Assembly: GCA_029747585.1 (NCBI GenBank)
Contig: JAPEVF010001346.1
Location: 1-10,769 of the forward strand
Length of the DNA: 10,769 nt
Direction: 5' to 3'
DNA from: Pleurotus djamor
Lineage: Eukaryota > Basidiomycota > Agaricomycetes > Agaricales > Pleurotaceae
Of this stretch, positions 1 to 7,717 are shown in pieces. The translations under genes were made by a program, and so were the position numbers. Positions within the stretch are counted from its first letter, which is position 1; every line of letters begins with the position of its first letter. The notes under the pieces were generated by a model. That model saw only the letters and a program-made list of their open reading frames with translations. It was not told the DNA's origin and did not search any database.

Positions 1-3000
1 CTAACAAACGAACTTCATCAACGTATGCCGCCTCATCTCCCTTGAACTTGACAAATCGGGTGCGACTTGTGTTGTCGTCTATATACGCAGCGATAGGGTC
101 CCCTGCTTTAAGTTGAATTCCGATGAAAGGGAGACCATCCGAATCCAGGAACTGGCGACACGAATGTTGTCGATCATCAGGAGCCTGACTTATGTCCTTT
201 CCAATTCCAAAGTGCAAAACATGTTGATTGGGGTTTTTGTTTGATTGTTCGTCTTTAAGATCGATGATCTGGGACTTGTACACTGTGCCGTAGGCAAAGC
301 CTCGTTCGTGGGCCGATTTATTGAGGATCATTGCATCTTCCATATCGTAGCCTGTGTAGGAAATGACGGCAACAATGGCGTTTGTGCCATTTGGGAAGGA
401 ATCCATGGCATAGGTGTTGTGCAGAACCGGGCGGACGACTGGACTTTGCCCAGTCTGTAAGCGATAAAGCTTGTTGTCTGTGCGATGCCGCAGAGCTGTG
501 GACGGTGTACCCATCGTTTGTTTACCCATCTAGGATCAGTTGTCAGGAAGTTGGTTTCGGAAACAGATCGCACATAGACAATACCTGACACTGGTAAATA
601 TTACGCGGACTCTGTCAAGATACGTTAACCCTAGTACCTAAAAGCTGAGCGCAGAGGAAGGCATACCTGATTGAAGTCGGAGAACGGGGTCAAGTTGGCC
701 AAGATAGACAAGAAGTTGGTGGGATCGTGTTCAACATGGGTGGAAACTCCAGGCTCTATTTCTTCAGGCGTGCACGCGATATTCATGTACACTTGTTCAA
801 ATGGGCCCACCATGTCATCTTTTCCGTTCAAGAGGTACTTCACAGGTCGCATCATTCGCGATCTCGAGGAAAACAAAAACAATCCAGGATATTGGCCTCC
901 TTTCGACTCGGGGACCAAGCCGATTTCCAAATCCATAGGGACATCGAATTTGCCTTCAGTCTTCCATATACGAAGGTTGGTGGCGAGTTGAGTAGCTACC
1001 GCAGGACGAGCCCACCCGATAATTCTACCATCGAGTTGAACACATAGATTGTGACGCCCGTCGACGGAAGGCGTGAAAGCATGTGTCATACCGTGGGTTG
1101 CAAGGAGGGAGGGGATTTCGGCGACAGGGAGAGGAGCGGTTACGATACGACAAGTCCTTGAAAGATGGTTGAGGAGACCGCAGGGTGAACCATCGGGTGT
1201 ATGTACGGGACACAAGAAACCTTGATACAAGAATTTAGCAGGGATCAGAGAAAATGTCAAGGTGGTGCTTACCCCATGCTTCCGGTAACAACTTGCGAAC
1301 AGTAGTGGTTTTGAGTTCAGCGAAGAATGCACCACGATGGATACACCTGAAATGGCTGATATAACGTTGCCAGTTCAGTTTCTCGGCGACAATGGTAAAG
1401 CCAGACGCCTGTTGAAGGTCGAGACCAGTCGGGGAGATCAGATTGCCCGTGGCTAGGAAGTTGGAGAGCTTCGCTCCGATGTCGAAGTTGACTCTACTGA
1501 AGACTTTATTCATGTATCGTCCTGACGAGGGGATGAGTAGCGGTTCATAAGGCACGGAGCGTTACTTACGATCGTTGAAGTCAATGACAACATCGTTTCG
1601 TACATCGGCGATGATATTTGCACGGATGCCGTTGAGAATCTCCTCAAGTCGCTCCTTGATGATCATGCCATACAGCGTTCCAGGTAAGAGAACCTCTTGA
1701 TGTTGTGGAGAATCTGGGTTATCAGCACAACACGATGATGAAACGAGGGCGTAGAGTTTTCGCAACATGAACCTGCGGGATACTTGTCGAAGTCAGTTCT
1801 CAGCGATCGGATTGCTAATAGACGTACAGGAGCATCCTAAACTTGTCTCGTGGGCTTTTTAGATGTACAAGGACGGCTTTCTGCAGTAACCATATACCAA
1901 GCGACTTGTTGGTCATGTCGTCGGCCATGCCCAAGACAACACGAAATTTATCTCCAAGGCGCTCAAGGCATTGATCACCTGTGTGCAAGTCGTAGGTTTT
2001 GAAGGACCTGAGCAAGAGTTCAACACGATCTGAGAGGAACGTATTGTCATAGTCGTGCATCATGATACCCTCGTACACTTCTCTGTCAGACGCGCCAACG
2101 AGTGCTTTGAGGATAAGCATGATAGGTATGACATATTCGTGCTTTCTCCAGCTAAATCGCAGCATGGCACTCCCATTAGCGAGATAATGGAGGGTATTCG
2201 TCATACTGGTTTGGTCAGGTCGAACGCATCGTATTTGAATAGCATACTGCGTGTATGATGGGCCACGGTTTGTGAACGACGGTCGAAGGAGGGAAATAGC
2301 ATGGTTTCGGCGAGGAAGAATGAGGTATCGGATGAGACGTTCGTTTCCATTTATGATGAAATAACCACCAAACTCTTCAGGCTCTTCATGTCGTTTGACG
2401 AGTTCTGAAGCGGGAAGAGAGCGAATATTACATCTCACTGACTTGGAGATGTCGCTTCAGTCATACAAGTCGCAAGAAGAGGGTGTAAAGGAACAAACTC
2501 GAGCCATGATAGGTACAAGACCGCAACTTTTAGTTTCTTCGTGCTTCTGTCCGCGATTATCTGTCCAACACAGTTTAATCTCCATTTTACCTCGATACGA
2601 TGTCAGACGCTCCCGAGCCTGGGTTGATAAATTTAGCTAAACGGTCGTAACCATGTCCACTCATGCTCACTTCAGACGGAAAAACCTTTCGCTCAGTAGC
2701 TAGCTTGTCCTTGTCGGGTACCATGGGTCGGGCGATGGTGACCTTCTCAATCGTTACTTGATTTCAATTTATTGAGACAGAGCGGGATACAGTGCTTCTG
2801 CAACTCACTAGTCGAGCGGTTCCCCCAACCACTTGGCCCACCCTCCGAGTCGGCTTTACCGTTGCCATCAAACACAACCCGAGGACCGATATCTTCCAAA
2901 GCCAGACTTATCAGGCCTTTGCCATTTCCATCACCGACAGGAAGCCCAGAGTCATCGAAGAGCGCGTTGAACGATTCAATGTGCGGTGCGACGAATTCAT

Positions 3001-3109
3001 TCAGTATATCGCATGCCGCGCCGTTAGCTGGAGGGTGCTTGAACCTGTGTTCGCGCCGCAGTGTGTCGAAGGTAGGTGTCCGTTTCGTTCTGTCCGAGCC
3101 ATCAGGCAT
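1..3109 (-). CDS. RPA135: RNA polymerase I second-largest subunit (partial, C-terminus off window)
   Basis: This is the beta-like subunit of RNA polymerase I, which makes the large rRNA precursor in the nucleolus and shares the active site with RPA190. Nine exons join with consistent phases: 2809-3109, 2671-2756, 2499-2618, 1828-2441, 1570-1772, 1273-1521, 667-1220, 585-611 and 1-529, giving 894 residues of a family normally near 1200. All eight introns are GT-AG and 48-57 nt long. Recognisable motifs are [11 protein letters not shown] near residue 187, the fork region [10 protein letters not shown] with VAEKLNW in exon 6, [11 protein letters not shown] at 525-535, MGKQTMGTP at 719-727 and GYDMEDAMI at 778-786. 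The last is the conserved acidic active-site motif of this subunit. The start is firm: the frame has a stop 30 nt upstream with no intervening ATG, and residues 40-70 ([23 protein letters not shown]) fit the family N-terminus. The hybrid-binding remainder, wall, zinc site and clamp lie beyond base 1. Confidence 0.97.
585..611 (-). other. RPA135: 27-nt micro-exon of RPA135
   Basis: This exon encodes only SPRNIYQCQ (residues 710-718) and lies between two introns of identical length, 612-666 and 530-584 (55 nt each). The upstream intron runs from gtatgc to ttgacag, the downstream one from gtattg to atcctag. Without the exon the protein would jump from SDFNQ straight to MGKQTMGTP and lose a segment strongly conserved in second-largest subunits (SPRN-YQCQ-GKQ). 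The conserved peptide is what identifies the exon. The exon keeps phase 0 on both sides. Confidence 0.93.
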
Positions 3110-3158
3110 TGTCGATGAGCTTGGGCGAGTCTGAAGAGCTTAGTATCGCTCAGGGGCT

Positions 3159-3172
3159 TTCAAAAATTTGAA
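3159..3172. promoter_or_regulatory. RRPE-like AT-rich palindrome
   Basis: TTCAAA and TTTGAA form a perfect inverted repeat with a 2-nt centre, containing AAAAATTT. This resembles the yeast RRPE element (AAAAATTTT), which occurs upstream of ribosome-biogenesis and Pol I subunit genes. It lies about 50 bp upstream of the RPA135 start. A PAC-like stretch (TCGATGAGCT, 3112-3121; yeast core GCGATGAG) sits right before the RPA135 start codon, possibly inside the leader. Function in this organism is inferred from yeast only. Confidence 0.35.
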
Positions 3173-3237
3173 GGGGCCCGATCAACATGGACGTGGGAAC
3201 GTACTTCCATACCGAGACAGTTCGACGCGACCATTGT

Positions 3238-3283
3238 CTGAGTCAGAAATCTGAGTCCAACCACTGCTTGAACAGAGACTCAG
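3238..3283. promoter_or_regulatory. Cluster of three CTGAGTC sites (Gcn4/AP-1-like)
   Basis: CTGAGTC occurs at 3238-3244 and 3251-3257 on the plus strand and as GACTCAG at 3277-3283. The first extends to TGAGTCA, the full consensus for Gcn4/AP-1-type bZIP factors. The second and third extend to a 9-bp perfect inverted repeat, ATCTGAGTC (3249-3257) and GACTCAGAT (3277-3285). Three copies of a 7-mer in 46 bp is unlikely to be chance. The binding factor is inferred. Confidence 0.5.
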
Positions 3284-3289
3284 ATACAA

Positions 3290-3301
3290 ACTCCGCGGAG
3301 T
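3290..3301. promoter_or_regulatory. 12-bp perfect palindrome, CG-rich
   Basis: ACTCCGCGGAGT is self-complementary. Its core joins CCG and CGG half-sites with no spacer, a form that could serve a dimeric Zn(II)2Cys6 factor, though such a factor is only a guess. It lies 67 bp before the nucleoporin start codon and directly follows the CTGAGTC cluster. Confidence 0.35.
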
Positions 3302-3367
3302 ACACAATTTTGTGGTCGTCCTCACCGTTGACCGCATCGTCCACGCTCTCCCTCTCCCCCGCTGAAT

Positions 3368-6300
3368 ATGTTTGGCAACAACGTCACGTCCTCATGGGCG
3401 AACCCCCAACAGAATCAGCAACAGCCAGCCAGTGGCTCTGCTTTTGGTCAGCCTAACGCTTTTGGCAATACAGGTGGTTAGTTTCATCATGACTTAATTA
3501 TCTTGCGTAACCGTGGCATCCTGACCTCATCTCCCAGCCTTTGGCTCAGCTGGAGCATTCGGGCAGCCGCAGCAGCAACAACAAGGAAATCCGATGTTTG
3601 GAAACTTGGGAGGCACATCGAATACGGCACCAACTTCAGGCTTTGGTAGGCATCTAAAGTCTTTCGGCCTGGTGGAGAGCTAACTCTTTTGAAGGAGCGT
3701 TTGGAGGTGCCACTTCGAACCAGACACCCAGCGCGTTCGGTGCACCTAAGCCAGCGACAGGGTTTGGCGCGTTTGGTGGCGCGGCCACGAATACATTTGG
3801 TGGGGGAGGTAACGCTTTCGGAACGACTCCCAACAGCAACGCGGGAACCTCTGGCACGTCCTTGTTCGGACAGGCCAACAATACATCGACCTCAGGTGCT
3901 TTTGGTGGTGGTGGCGGCCTCTTCGGAGCGAACAAGACGACAGGTTTTGGTACGAACACCACAAGTAAGCCTCAAATTCGCATTTCCTCCTTCATGTTCC
4001 TGACGACCGCTCTAGCGAACCCCCAAAATGCGCCTATAGATGGAGTCACACCCGTCACAACTGGTTCATCAAATCCTCCCTATGCTGCCTTCACAGACAA
4101 AGAGCAGTCGAACAATGGCTCTTCCGTCACTCTACATTACCAGTCCATCTCGTGTATGCCTGCCTACCGAGGGACCTCTTTCGAGGTGCGTTTGTGAACG
4201 AAATATGGACCCTCTCGAACGCGTACTGCCTTCGGAAAGGGCATGTTTAGTCATCGACCCCACCCATTACTAGTTGCTAACTTTCGGACTGCCTTTTAGG
4301 AACTGCGCTTCCAAGATTACGCCCAAGGCCGCAAAACTGCTGGTGCATTTGGACAATCTGCCGCCTTTGGCGCAACGACTACACAACCCGCGACCAACGT
4401 ATTCGGCCAGCCACAGCAGCAGCAGCAGACTACAACTACAAACGCCTTCGGACAGAGTACCTCAACGCCCTCTGCTTTTGGTGCCTTCAGCGCAACGAAT
4501 AATCAACCAGCGCAACCCACGAACTCCCTGTTTGGTGGCACAAGTGCATTCGGCCAACCCGCGCAACAACCCGCGCAACAGCCCTCCGCGTTCGGAGTCT
4601 TCGGTCAGCCCGCGCAACAGCAGCAACCTCAGCAACAGCAACCAGCCGGAGGGATATTTGGTGGCGGATCTGCTTTTGGACAACCAAAACCAGCTGGTAC
4701 AGGCTTTGGTGGTTTCGGAGGTGGTGCGTCAGTCGTAATAATTTCCCAGTGATTTGACTAACTACATCGTGGCTTAGGAGGAGCCTTTGGGAGCACCAAT
4801 ACCACCAATAATGCCTTTGGTCAGCCTCAACAGCAGCAGCAACAGCAGCAACCGTCAACGGGGCTTTTCGGTCAAGCTCAAACAAACCCCACCCCAAGTG
4901 CATTTGGTGGATTCGGTTCGTCCATCGTCTCCTTGATGTTACTCTCAATTGAATAACCTACGAAGGTACGAACAACAATAACAATGCCGCGAAGCCTCTA
5001 TTTGGAGCCGCCCCATCCGCTCCATCTGCCTTTGGTGGTGGTGGTATCTTTGGTCAGAACCAACAACAAAACCAACAGGCACAACAACCTCAGCCTCAAC
5101 AACAAACCTCTCTCTTTGGGGGCTTCGGTGCCAACAACAACAATGCCCAACAACCTCAACAAAATGCTCAGCAGCCGGCAACCAATGGTGCGTTCCGATC
5201 TTCAACTTATCCTTATTATCGGCACTCACTTCTCGTACAATATAGCCTTTGGTGCTCCGGCAGCTCAGCCAGCCGCCGCGACTAGCCTGTTTGGAGGGGG
5301 AGGAGGACTTTTTGGAAACAATCAGCAGCAGCAGCAACAACAGAATGCGCCCGCTGCTACTGCAACGAATCCATTCGGTGGGGCCAACAGTCTGTTCGCT
5401 AAGCCCGCTGCTCCTGCGAATAATCTTTTCGGAGGTTTCGGTCAGCAAAATACCAACAATACCGCTGCTCAGGCGCCAAGTACAGGTCTCTTTGGGAGTA
5501 CCCTTGGTCAGTCCACAAACCAACAACCTGCCCTCGGCAACAGTCTCTTTGGGAAGCCAGCTGCACCAGCTTTGGGTTCTACCCTTTCTACAGCTGGTGC
5601 ACCTGCTGGCGGCAGTCTCTTTGGTTCCCTTGCTCCCACTTCGTCTTTCTCAGCCACCGCAACTGCCCCGGGAGCTGCAGGAACTCTCACCGCGTCAATA
5701 GCGGAACCTATTGGAAACAATCTTCCTATATTCTCTATGCTCCCTCCTGGCCCACGCTCCATCAACTTGGACCTACAACCCTCCAAAAAGAAGGCAGGCT
5801 TCTTCACCGACATACCAACGAGGTCACCTGTCCCTCGAGTCCAACTAGGATACACCCCGGCTACTTCTAAACTGCGAGGTTTTGCGTCATCCACCACCAC
5901 TTCTACAACTGGAAACCCCTTCGCAAGCGTGTCGTTCCTTTCGGGGAAAGCTGGGGCACTCTCTATTAGCCGTGCGGACAACAAGACGCCTGTTGGTCCC
6001 GAGTCTCTGCTGCGAAGCCAAAGTCCCGCGCTAGGTGGTGGGCAAAGGCAGAGCGTGAAGAAGCTGATTATAGACAAGAAGGTTGAGCCTATTGACCTAT
6101 TCTCGAAATCGGGAGCATCTCCGGCTCGGATTGGCGGATCGAAGGTTACATTTAACCCAGCTCTAAGCGTTGCCGCGCGTGAGAAGGAAGCCGCTGCCAC
6201 TGCCGCTGCTATATCATCGTCACAAGCGCAGAGCACATCGCGAGACCAACGAACGCCGTCTCGCTTGGAAGTCGACAATTCAGTTTCCCGGAACGCCGAA

Positions 6301-6780
6301 TCGACTGCGGTGGTCCAGACGGAATCCACACGACTCGAAGATGGGGATTATTGGTGCAAACCTGACTTGGATACGCTGAAACGAGCTGGTTTCCAGGAGC
6401 TAAGCGCTTTCTCCGGTCTTGTGGTTGGGCGGAAGAATTATGGAGAGATCCAGTTTATGGAGCCGGTTGATTTGACTGGGTTGCCTAAACTTGGGGCGTT
6501 GTTGGGTGATGTCGTGAGGTTTGATGAGAAGGAGTGTAGTGTGTATCCGGATATTGATGACGTCGATAAGCCGCCTCCGGGCTCTGGGCTTAATGTGAAG
6601 GCGAAAGTGACGTTGGAGAGGTGTTGGGCTACGGACAAGGCGACGAGGGAACCAATCAAGGATGAGAAGCATCCTAGTGCGGTGAAACATCTCAAACGGT
6701 TACGGAACATGAAGGACACGACGTTTGAGAGCTTCGAGATCAAGGATGGGAAGTGGACATTCACTGTTGACCATTTCTGA
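3368..6780 (+). CDS. NUP98: FG nucleoporin, Nup98/Nup116 family, with GLEBS and autoproteolytic-type domain
   Basis: This protein would line the nuclear pore channel, bind transport receptors through FG repeats and recruit the mRNA-export factor Gle2/Rae1. Exons are 3368-3476, 3538-3645, 3695-3964, 4016-4185, 4300-4723, 4778-4915, 4966-5187 and 5246-6780, joining in frame to 991 residues. The order is an N-terminal FG block (about 17 FG, mostly AFG), the GLEBS motif (about residues 185-231), a second and Q-rich FG block (about 32 FG, with GLFG, SLFG and AFG), a linker with the conserved VKKLIIDKK stretch, and a C-terminal Nup98-type domain (849-991, from YWCKPDLDTL to WTFTVDHF). The start MFGNN is typical of the family. 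No Nup96 portion follows, so it resembles yeast Nup100/Nup116 more than the fused Nup145, Nup189 or SONB precursors. Intron 1 has tandem donors (3474 or 3477) that differ by one glycine; I chose gttagt at 3477. Intron 4 (114 nt) is unusually long. Confidence 0.95.
4081..4335 (+). other. NUP98: GLEBS motif (Gle2/Rae1-binding) of NUP98, split by an intron
   Basis: The stretch ends in SFEELRFQDYAQGRK and matches the EELRLEDY core that docks on the Gle2/Rae1 beta-propeller. YQSISCMPAYRG precedes it. It is FG-free and sits between two FG blocks, as in Nup98 and Nup116. Intron 4 (4186-4299) cuts between the two glutamates of FEE. The motif separates NUP98/NUP116 types from Nup100, which lacks it. 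Confidence 0.92.
4414..4428 (+). repeat. NUP98: (CAG)5 coding repeat
   Basis: Five perfect CAG codons encode five glutamines between a VFG and an AFG repeat of the nucleoporin. Being uninterrupted, it is the likeliest of the Q tracts to vary in length between strains. Confidence 0.85.
4828..4851 (+). repeat. NUP98: Interrupted CAG/CAA tract, 8 glutamines
   Basis: Eight CAG or CAA codons in a row encode a glutamine run in the second FG block. The CAA interruptions should stabilise it against slippage. Confidence 0.85.
5323..5343 (+). repeat. NUP98: Interrupted CAG/CAA tract, 7 glutamines
   Basis: Four CAG, two CAA and one CAG codon encode a run of seven glutamines after a GLFG-type repeat near the start of exon 8. 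Confidence 0.85.
6349..6777 (+). other. NUP98: Nup98 C-terminal (autoproteolytic/pore-anchoring) domain ending at HF
   Basis: The 143 residues from YWCKPD to TVDHF are the folded domain that anchors Nup98-type proteins at the pore scaffold. In fused precursors it cleaves itself between Phe and Ser of a conserved His-Phe-Ser. Here His-Phe are present and the stop codon TGA takes the place of the serine, so the encoded protein already has the mature C-terminus. Confidence 0.93.
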
Positions 6781-7099
6781 TGAAAGCTCTCGTGTTTTGT
6801 GTGCGTTCTTGTCAACCGTGTCTCGCGGATGCCTTCGTTTTTCCTCCCAGCATTCTTCCCCAGTCACCCTTCCCCGTTCCCATCGTGTGCTCTTTCCCTT
6901 TCCGGCTTCGTTATGTTCCGTTATTATCATGTTCTATCTCTGGATGGCGTGATACGTTTTTATAATGATACTTTCCTCGTTCAGATTTTGCCATGCATAC
7001 GTATTAGTCGTCTTGATATTCACGATGTAGACATGTGTAGTTAGTTATCGAAGTACTTAGTAGTTTTAGCTTTACGGTACATAGTTAGTTATCCAGTCA
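6781..7099 (+). other. Probable 3' UTR of NUP98
   Basis: This stretch has no gene. It is T-rich and contains a 12-bp direct repeat, TAGTTAGTTATC, at 7038-7049 and 7082-7093. Short open frames here have no recognisable content and none resembles Nup96. Confidence 0.6.
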
Positions 7100-7105
7100 A
7101 ATAAA
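7100..7105 (+). terminator. Candidate polyadenylation signal AATAAA
   Basis: This is a perfect AATAAA hexamer about 320 nt after the NUP98 stop codon, followed by a TG-rich stretch (tgtgcttgttgtgg). It is the best plus-strand 3'-end signal before the next promoter. Fungal poly(A) signals are loose, so cleavage could occur earlier. Confidence 0.5.
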
Positions 7106-7208
7106 ATACTGTGCTTGTTGTGGACCCCGCTGACCTCGCCGACTATCTACCGGAAGCTCAGACTGTTCGGCCTTCGCCAAACCTGGAGGGAGTCATGCCA
7201 AGGGTTCC

Positions 7209-7227
7209 TGGGGTATACAATACCCCA
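7209..7227. repeat. Perfect 8-bp inverted repeat with 3-nt spacer
   Basis: TGGGGTAT and ATACCCCA are perfect complements around ACA. With the flanking bases each arm contains a match to SYGGRG (CTGGGG at 7208-7213; GTGGGG on the other strand at 7223-7228), the consensus of CreA/Mig1-type carbon catabolite repressors. The consensus is degenerate, so the palindrome is seen and the factor is inferred. Confidence 0.45.
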
Positions 7228-7466
7228 CACTGCAGGTCTTCGAGTTCCTTGTCTGCATGCCCATGATCCCCATTGACGTCTACTTTCACTGATACATAAG
7301 TATTGGTCTCCCGGCGACAATATCGATACGACGGCTAGCTAAACATCGTCGATGACCCTCCGTGGAAGTGAATTGTGCCATGTACAACCCCTGCGATGTA
7401 AACTGAATACAACGCGGAGATGTCGCGTCTGCGCGGGAAGCGAGTTCCTCACCCGATATTTACCGA

Positions 7467-7474
7467 TCACGTGA
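7467..7474. promoter_or_regulatory. TCACGTGA E-box palindrome
   Basis: This is a perfect 8-bp palindrome matching the site of Cbf1/USF-type bHLH factors. It lies about 120 bp upstream of the TATA box of rcf2. Cbf1-type factors are linked to respiratory gene expression in some yeasts; that link is inference here. Confidence 0.4.
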
Positions 7475-7532
7475 GCTCTAGACCTCCTTTGGTCATCATT
7501 TCGGCCAGCCCGTTGCCTGCAGAGTCGGGCTT

Positions 7533-7549
7533 GTGACGCACATCGTCAC
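7533..7549. promoter_or_regulatory. GTGACG/CGTCAC inverted repeat upstream of the TATA box
   Basis: The arms GTGACG and CGTCAC are perfect complements separated by CACAT. Each contains a TGACG half-site of CRE/bZIP type. The repeat ends 44 bp before the TATA box, a usual activator distance. The spaced arrangement differs from a canonical CRE (TGACGTCA), so the binding protein is uncertain. Confidence 0.4.
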
Positions 7550-7593
7550 GGACTGCTCCGGACAAATGATATTTATCCCACTTTCTTGCTGTT

Positions 7594-7603
7594 TATATAT
7601 AAA
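7594..7603 (+). promoter_or_regulatory. TATA box of rcf2
   Basis: TATATATAAA lies 115-124 bp before the start codon and is followed by a CT- and CA-rich leader. Transcription probably starts around 7625-7650. Confidence 0.65.
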
Positions 7604-7717
7604 GCGGAAGAGGCCTTGACACCACATTCAAATTCCACTGCCATCTTTTCCGTTTCTCTCTTCCTTACCACCACCACACCCACATCAACACCGTCCCCTT
7701 CCAAGTAATATCTTAGA

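Larger units (their letters stand above)
3110..3367. promoter_or_regulatory. Divergent promoter between RPA135 and NUP98
   Basis: These 258 bp separate the two start codons and must hold both promoters and both 5' leaders. There is no canonical TATA box on either strand. What is visible is an AT-rich palindrome (3159-3172) flanked by two AGGGG elements (3152-3156 and 3172-3176), a cluster of CTGAGTC sites (3238-3283), a 12-bp CG-rich palindrome (3290-3301), and a CT-rich tract (about 3345-3360) just before the nucleoporin start. A plus-strand ATG at 3187 opens a short frame that runs into the first NUP98 exon out of frame, so it would be an upstream ORF if transcription starts before it. Confidence 0.8.
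7106..7717 (+). promoter_or_regulatory. Intergenic region and promoter of rcf2
   Basis: These 612 bp separate the NUP98 poly(A) signal from the rcf2 start. Going downstream they hold an 8-bp hairpin-like palindrome (7209-7227), an inverted CCAAT pentamer (ATTGG, 7302-7306), a TCACGTGA palindrome (7467-7474), a TGACG/CGTCA inverted repeat (7533-7549), a TATA box (7594-7603) and a CT-rich leader ending at the ATG. I see no gene in it. Confidence 0.7.

Noticed and set aside
328..591. An 87-codon minus-strand frame over the last RPA135 exons.
   Set aside because: It runs in the wrong frame through intron 530-584; the conserved Pol I motifs are in another frame.
3187..3456. An 89-codon plus-strand frame starting in the divergent promoter.
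   Set aside because: It overlaps NUP98 exon 1 in another frame and has no recognisable content. It is kept only as a possible upstream ORF.
4414..5343. CAG/CAA-rich tracts considered as a tandem-repeat element or array.
   Set aside because: They are in-frame glutamine codons of the FG nucleoporin, with irregular spacing and no spacer-repeat structure.
5508..6329. A long 273-codon frame antisense to NUP98 exon 8.
   Set aside because: It is an open shadow of the repetitive, GC-balanced exon with no recognisable domain.
4984..6780. A single uninterrupted 598-codon frame that could be taken as the whole nucleoporin gene.
   Set aside because: Its first part reads through intron 5188-5245 and uses a frame of exon 7 without FG repeats. 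The FG frame upstream joins it at 5246, so it is only the last exon of a larger gene.
6780..7044. Short plus-strand frames after the nucleoporin stop, considered as a possible Nup96 part.
   Set aside because: They are short, overlap each other in different frames, and show no Nup96-like sequence; the region looks like 3' UTR.
7105..7266. A 53-codon open plus-strand stretch with somewhat gene-like composition.
   Set aside because: It has no start codon near its beginning, no recognisable motif and no good splice sites, and length alone is not evidence.
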